Below are positions 59,735 through 64,000 of a stretch of DNA of 64,000 nucleotides, one piece after another. The stretch is taken from positions 62,001 through 126,000 of the forward strand of contig NZ_PTJA01000009.1 of NCBI RefSeq assembly GCF_002934545.1, given 5' to 3'. Numbering within the stretch: position 1 is the first letter of the stretch; every line of letters starts with the position of its first letter. Origin of the DNA: Lacrimispora xylanisolvens (lineage in GTDB: Bacteria > Bacillota > Clostridia > Lachnospirales > Lachnospiraceae). Both the position numbers and the translations under genes were made by a program. The notes beneath the pieces are model-generated. The model had not been told where the DNA came from. It ran no database searches and saw only the letters and a list, made by a program, of their open reading frames with translations.

Positions 59735-62700
59735 CTAATATTCCTCCAGCAGCTCCAATTGATTTTCTTTCCGTTTTGTAAAATAAATACCTGTTTTCTC
59801 TGAAAATACCACCCGTGCAACCGTATACAGCAAATCAATCTCTGCCGGCAGAAGCTCATACGTATGCAGGGTAAAGAAGCTGGTCTTACCGCTTCCGGAA
59901 TCATAGATACGCAGAGAACTGGTCAGATCATTGATTAATTGATCCACTTCCTGAAGATAACCATATTTGGAATCCACCAGGATAACCAGATCTACCATTA
60001 CAAGATTTACTCTTAAATATTCGTAAGCCTTTAATACATCCTTGATGATCCGCTCTTCTTCAATGGACCGGACTACAAAAAGCAGAATGGGATTATCTCC
60101 GGAAATACCGAATTTCCACAAGAAACTCTGATTCTTAAAATTTCTCCGGATATTCTCATGAGGTCCCCGGAAAATACTGCAAGGATAAAATATGGGACTG
60201 ATCATATCCTGGAAGGAGTTGAGCTGTGTTTTGGTAATCTCCAGGTACTTTAATTCCAGATTACTTTGAAGCCGGAATTTCTCCAGAAGATCATCAATCC
60301 GGTAACTTACATTTAATTCCTCTGCAATTTTTACTGCCTCTTCTCTCCTGCTGCATACACCAGTAATAAAAGTTAAACTGGCTGATTCACCTGCACCGAT
60401 ACATAGCTGTACCCGAATGCTCATAATGGGATCGTTGCAAAAACCAGGATCATTAAAAAAGGCAATGCTGTTTACCACACAATCGGGATTTTCCAGGGTA
60501 TTGTTTCTGCCGATAAATCGTTTTCTGTCATTTTCAAATTCAACCTTTTTGCATCGTTTTTCATCGGTTTTTACCATATGCATAACGTAAGGATTGTCGG
60601 ACTCATTCTTTTGACGTCTTTTCGCCAGGAAGATATTCTGTTCTTTTACATACTCACTTTCAAGAAAGAGTTTATTAAACGCCGGATGGCTGATTTCTGC
60701 CATATGAGTATCGTCTACTACTTCCATATAACTGGTCACCTCCAGCTGCTTTTCCTCATTTCCAAGATTGGTCAGTGTGACTTTTCGAATCTCAAAATTG
60801 CGATCTGCATTCAGGCTGACAATCATATGCGTGGAAATGTCCCCATCCTTTCGTTTAAATTCCGCCTGATGGGGGCTGAAAATCACATGATACTCTTCCG
60901 GCTCGATCCGGGTGGGGTGATAGGCAGCACTCCAGTATTTTCCCTGCTTCTTGTCCTTGATATAGATATAGTTTCCTGTATTGGCATAGACATCCGATCT
61001 CCAGCGGTAAAGCATGCGGTCCTCATATTGACTGAACCCATCCCCGTCTGAGGTAATCATCAGGGAATACTTCCCGTTTGACAGATAATTTACAATGGGT
61101 GTGGTTAAGCCGGTATGATTGATATACCGGTTATTGTAACGGTCTTCTGTAAAAAGAGGTTTTCCGATTTTTATGGTATACCCCTGTTTCGCAATGGAAA
61201 TCAAATAAGACTGGCGTTTTTCTTCCAGCAAAACTTCCGTTGCCTTTATCATCATTTCCGCGTGAAACCGTTCTTTCAGAATTCCTTCATTCAGGTAATT
61301 ATTAATTGCAGCCAGATTCATCCCCTGATGATGTGCCATATAGGATTTCACAATGCAGTAAGGTTTTAAATCCACGGAACTGGGCACATCAAAATCAATG
61401 GATTCATAGAAGCCATAATCACCGTAAGCGCCTAATTCTTTCAGCCTCTTTAAATTGCTGATACATTCCTTTTCTGCTGTATCCAGTGCCAGTATTGTTG
61501 CATAGGGTGCCACTACCAGAGAATCCTTACGGACAGGCTGAAGCCTTATCTTAGGGACGCCGAATGCCTTATACTGGTAATTGGCATTTAAATCAAAACG
61601 GTAATATTGGGATTCTGATATTCCCCAGGGGATGTCTGATTCTTTTGCATACTTCATCTGCTGGAGCACTGCTGCTTTAGAGGTCTGTTCATAGACAGAG
61701 CCTTCATATTCCTTCAATACAAGATTGGGCATCAGATACTCAAACATGGTGCCGCTCCAGGATACGAAGCATGGAATCCCCTTCACGACCGTTAACGGCC
61801 TTCCCAGTTTATACCAGTGTTTTAATGGTACTTCTCCCATCGCCACAGCAAGCAGACTTGTAAGTGATGATTCCGATGCCATCAGGTCGTAGCAGCCATC
61901 GTCTAACGTATGGGAGGAGACATGATATCCGATATGAAACAGCATTCTCTTCTCATCAAATAAAAATCGAAAATCCACATTCGCCAGCATGCTGTCTATT
62001 TTACTGCATAGGGTTCTGATTCGGGCTGTCAGCATCTCATCGGGACTTCCGGGCTTGTCAAGCTGCTCTAACAGACCATTTTTCAGTGTGATCATATGCC
62101 CCCAGAAATTACCGCTGTCTACCGTTGATATATAGGCAGGGTTAAGCACCTCCAATGTTTCAATGTGATACCAGTTATAGAGATGTCCCTTCCATTTCTC
62201 CATTTTCTGCACTGTCTCCATCAGGTTTTCGATTGCTTCCACTGTGGAGTTTAACGTCTCAAATCCAAGATCCATGGCTGAAAGAATTGACAGAAACTGA
62301 AGCCCGATATTGGTGGGAGATGTCTTATCACTGATTCTTTCAGCTTTTGAGGCCTTATAGTTATCCGGACAGAGCCAGTTCCTCTCCTTTGTGGAAAAAT
62401 CTTTAAAAAACTGCCAGGTTCTGCGGGCGGTATCCATGAGAAGTTCCTGATTCTCCGCCTGATCTTTTTGATGGTGTATGATTTTTTGCTGGCTGATCCG
62501 GTAAGCGGCTTCAAAAGCCAGTAACCAGTCTGCCATGATAAGAGCTGCCAGACACATTCCTGCCAGGGACAGATTGCCAGATAACAAGAGTAATAAAAGG
62601 CAAAATGCAGGGAGAAGGGAACTCCACATCGTGAGGAAATAACCTTTTCTGGTATTGATCACCGAGGCATCCACGGATTCAGCCGTATTCCAGCGAAGGA

Positions 62701-64000
62701 GGTTTTTCTTGCTGATCATTAACCGGTACAGTGTTCTGACAATTGCATCCAGCGCCACATAAGCGCGGTAAGGCATGATTGTAAATTCCAGAAATGCTCT
62801 GACAAACATTACCGAAAGTTCTTTTAAAAATCCTTTATATACAAACGCAAGCTTTGGCCGGATAAGCTTTTGAGTGATCACAGCCAATAGTAAAATAATC
62901 AGATTAAACAGATCATTGAAGAAAACAAGAGGCAGCCAAAGATAATAGGCTTCTGGCAGCCATAAAAAGTTCAGGAGTATAAACAAGGTTTTACTAAACG
63001 GAACCAGACTTCTTCTTAGGTTGTCAAAAATTTTCCATCTGGACAGGGGGCTTAGGCTTCTGCCATCCGCAGTTTTCCTCATAAACAGCCAGGGCACCAG
63101 CTGCCAGTCTCCCCGCAGCCACCGGTGTTCTCTTTTTGTAAATGATAAAACGCTGTTTGGGAAATTATCCATAATCCTGGCTGTACTGGAAAAAGCCGTT
63201 CTTGCATAACAGCTTTCAAAAAGGTCATGGCTGAGAATCCTGTTTTCCGGTACTTTATTATGAAGTACCGTACGAAAGGCTTTCCAGTCATAGATCCCTT
63301 TCCCGATATAGATTCCCTGGTTGAAAATATCCTGATAGATATCAGATATCACAGTTCCATAATGAGCAAGTCCGGTTTCTCCGCCGAATATTTTTGTAAA
63401 CCAGCTGGCATTCTTATCCGCAATATGATTTCTGACGGAGGGCTGGATGATCACATAGCCTTCCTCTACCTTCCTGCCTGACGTGTCAAGGACCGGTCTG
63501 TTTAACGGATGATCAATCAATCCCACCAGTTTTGCTGCATTGTCACGAATCAGATTGGTATCTGCATCCAGTGTAATCACATACTGGAAAGTGGTGAGTA
63601 GATTTTCATCACAATAAATGTCTGTAAAAGTGGTACTGTCTTTTCCTGCCCCGTCTAAAAGGTTATTAAACTCTTCCAGTTTTCCTCGTTTTCTCTCCCA
63701 GCCCATATAGCAGTTCTCTGCCTGATTCCATTTACGGCAGCGAAAGAACAGGGAAAAACGCTGTTCCTTTGACGGGTACAGCTCATTTAACTCTTTCATG
63801 CGCTCCACAAGGGCACTTTGGATTACGTCATCCTTTGGCATGGACTGTTCCTTAGAGTCTTCATAATCAAGAAGCAATGCAAAAAAAAGATTTGGCTGCC
63901 GGTTTGCAAGATAATGCTTCTGTAAACGTTCCATATATTGAAGTCCCTGCTCCTTAGAGGATACAATAACCGGCATGACTACAAAGGTTCTTGCATCTTC
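59735..64000 (-). CDS. cyclic beta-glucan synthase-like protein, NdvB type (N-terminus outside window)
   Basis: The open frame continues beyond the right edge; about 1421 residues are visible. In order: a GT84-type glycosyltransferase core with LDADTNL and REHRWLRGDW, a block of membrane segments, a glycoamylase-like domain and the N-terminal sugar-binding part of the GH94 region, stopping at LELLEEY. NdvB enzymes polymerise UDP-glucose into beta-1,2-glucan on a protein primer and cyclise it. In typical proteins the GH94 catalytic domain follows in the same chain; here it is a separate frame (57336-59729). The missing N-terminal part would contain further membrane and GT segments. Confidence 0.9.
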   Translation of the reverse strand, partial: EDARTFVVMPVIVSSKEQGLQYMERLQKHYLANRQPNLFFALLLDYEDSKEQSMPKDDVIQSALVERMKELNELYPSKEQRFSLFFRCRKWNQAENCYMGWERKRGKLEEFNNLLDGAGKDSTTFTDIYCDENLLTTFQYVITLDADTNLIRDNAAKLVGLIDHPLNRPVLDTSGRKVEEGYVIIQPSVRNHIADKNASWFTKIFGGETGLAHYGTVISDIYQDIFNQGIYIGKGIYDWKAFRTVLHNKVPENRILSHDLFESCYARTAFSSTARIMDNFPNSVLSFTKREHRWLRGDWQLVPWLFMRKTADGRSLSPLSRWKIFDNLRRSLVPFSKTLFILLNFLWLPEAYYLWLPLVFFNDLFNLIILLLAVITQKLIRPKLAFVYKGFLKELSVMFVRAFLEFTIMPYRAYVALDAIVRTLYRLMISKKNLLRWNTAESVDASVINTRKGYFLTMWSSLLPAFCLLLLLLSGNLSLAGMCLAALIMADWLLAFEAAYRISQQKIIHHQKDQAENQELLMDTARRTWQFFKDFSTKERNWLCPDNYKASKAERISDKTSPTNIGLQFLSILSAMDLGFETLNSTVEAIENLMETVQKMEKWKGHLYNWYHIETLEVLNPAYISTVDSGNFWGHMITLKNGLLEQLDKPGSPDEMLTARIRTLCSKIDSMLANVDFRFLFDEKRMLFHIGYHVSSHTLDDGCYDLMASESSLTSLLAVAMGEVPLKHWYKLGRPLTVVKGIPCFVSWSGTMFEYLMPNLVLKEYEGSVYEQTSKAAVLQQMKYAKESDIPWGISESQYYRFDLNANYQYKAFGVPKIRLQPVRKDSLVVAPYATILALDTAEKECISNLKRLKELGAYGDYGFYESIDFDVPSSVDLKPYCIVKSYMAHHQGMNLAAINNYLNEGILKERFHAEMMIKATEVLLEEKRQSYLISIAKQGYTIKIGKPLFTEDRYNNRYINHTGLTTPIVNYLSNGKYSLMITSDGDGFSQYEDRMLYRWRSDVYANTGNYIYIKDKKQGKYWSAAYHPTRIEPEEYHVIFSPHQAEFKRKDGDISTHMIVSLNADRNFEIRKVTLTNLGNEEKQLEVTSYMEVVDDTHMAEISHPAFNKLFLESEYVKEQNIFLAKRRQKNESDNPYVMHMVKTDEKRCKKVEFENDRKRFIGRNNTLENPDCVVNSIAFFNDPGFCNDPIMSIRVQLCIGAGESASLTFITGVCSRREEAVKIAEELNVSYRIDDLLEKFRLQSNLELKYLEITKTQLNSFQDMISPIFYPCSIFRGPHENIRRNFKNQSFLWKFGISGDNPILLFVVRSIEEERIIKDVLKAYEYLRVNLVMVDLVILVDSKYGYLQEVDQLINDLTSSLRIYDSGSGKTSFFTLHTYELLPAEIDLLYTVARVVFSEKTGIYFTKRKENQLELLEEY

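Noticed and set aside
59720-59740. Canonical -1 programmed frameshift site
   Set aside because: The junction GGAATATTAGG lacks an X-XXY-YYZ heptamer and I saw no obvious downstream pseudoknot, so only a split or an error is proposed.
60578-61051. 157-codon plus-strand frame
   Set aside because: It lies inside the long cyclic-glucan-synthase frame on the opposite strand and has no ribosome site.
1-64000. tRNA, rRNA, CRISPR array, insertion sequence or prophage
   Set aside because: Reading both strands, I saw no tandem spaced repeats, transposase motifs, integrase genes or tRNA-like cloverleaf sequences. A dedicated scan could still find a short RNA gene.

Overview
The window looks like chromosomal DNA of a low-GC, spore-forming Firmicute, most likely a Clostridia/Lachnospiraceae-type anaerobe. 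This is inferred from AT-rich DNA, strong AGGAGG-type ribosome binding sites, many short MarR/HxlR/WYL regulators, cysteine-motif iron-sulfur flavoproteins, a CotS-like kinase, a Tyr/Gly/Asn-rich ferritin-like protein of spore-coat type and a very large cyclic-glucan-synthase-like protein. There is no rRNA, tRNA, CRISPR array, prophage or insertion sequence that I can see. Most genes lie on the minus strand.

Layout. 1-5.3 kb: end of a DEAD-box helicase, a membrane-anchored hypothetical protein, a secreted clan GH-A glycosidase with a ricin-type lectin tail, and a membrane diguanylate-cyclase-like protein with an altered signature (GREEF). 5.5-11 kb: a six-gene operon (IclR regulator, C-C hydrolase, hydratase, acylating acetaldehyde dehydrogenase, aldolase, catechol 2,3-dioxygenase) that encodes a complete meta-cleavage route from catechol to pyruvate and acetyl-CoA. 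It has a clear promoter and two 15-bp operator-like repeats 21 bp apart. 11-15.5 kb: an AI-2E-type transporter, a stand-alone condensation-type acyltransferase and argS. argS is preceded by an 18-codon leader peptide with five Arg codons in six positions and by competing RNA hairpins that end in an intrinsic terminator. 15.5-25 kb: a MalT-like LuxR regulator, a three-gene ABC-2 exporter, a 35-residue membrane peptide, a phosphotriesterase-like hydrolase, an alpha/beta hydrolase with a WYL regulator, and an amidohydrolase. 25-30.5 kb: HxlR regulators, an ABC-F protein, an iron-sulfur flavoprotein, and a BAAT/acyl-CoA thioesterase-like protein with a MarR regulator; three near-palindromic sites mark the MarR regulon.

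30.5-47 kb: a GH3 lipoprotein, small conserved proteins, a TetR regulator, the ferritin-like protein, an acetate transporter (SatP family), an M15 peptidase, lipoproteins and secreted proteins, a CotS/APH-like kinase, a nucleotide-pyrophosphatase-like enzyme with an MFS transporter, a beta-lactamase-fold hydrolase, a second iron-sulfur flavoprotein, a MarR regulator, a YfcE-type phosphoesterase and a DMT transporter. 47-50 kb: a truncated response-regulator remnant, a DODA/LigB-type dioxygenase and an overlapping ogt-alkA-adaA alkylation-repair operon. 50-57 kb: a DHFR-like protein, a PhzF-like protein, a heterodimeric ABC exporter, an M28-type peptidase and an HD protein. 57-64 kb: a GH94 phosphorylase-like ORF directly downstream of a cyclic-beta-glucan-synthase-like ORF that runs off the window. 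The two appear to be one ancestral protein split by a -1 frame change.

The strongest candidates for new biology are the arginine-codon leader/attenuator of argS, the oxygen-dependent meta-cleavage operon in a presumed anaerobe with its predicted IclR operator, the MarR circuit around the BAAT-like gene, the 35-residue membrane peptide and the split glucan synthase. Functions are assigned from recognised motifs and remembered family features. No database search was possible.
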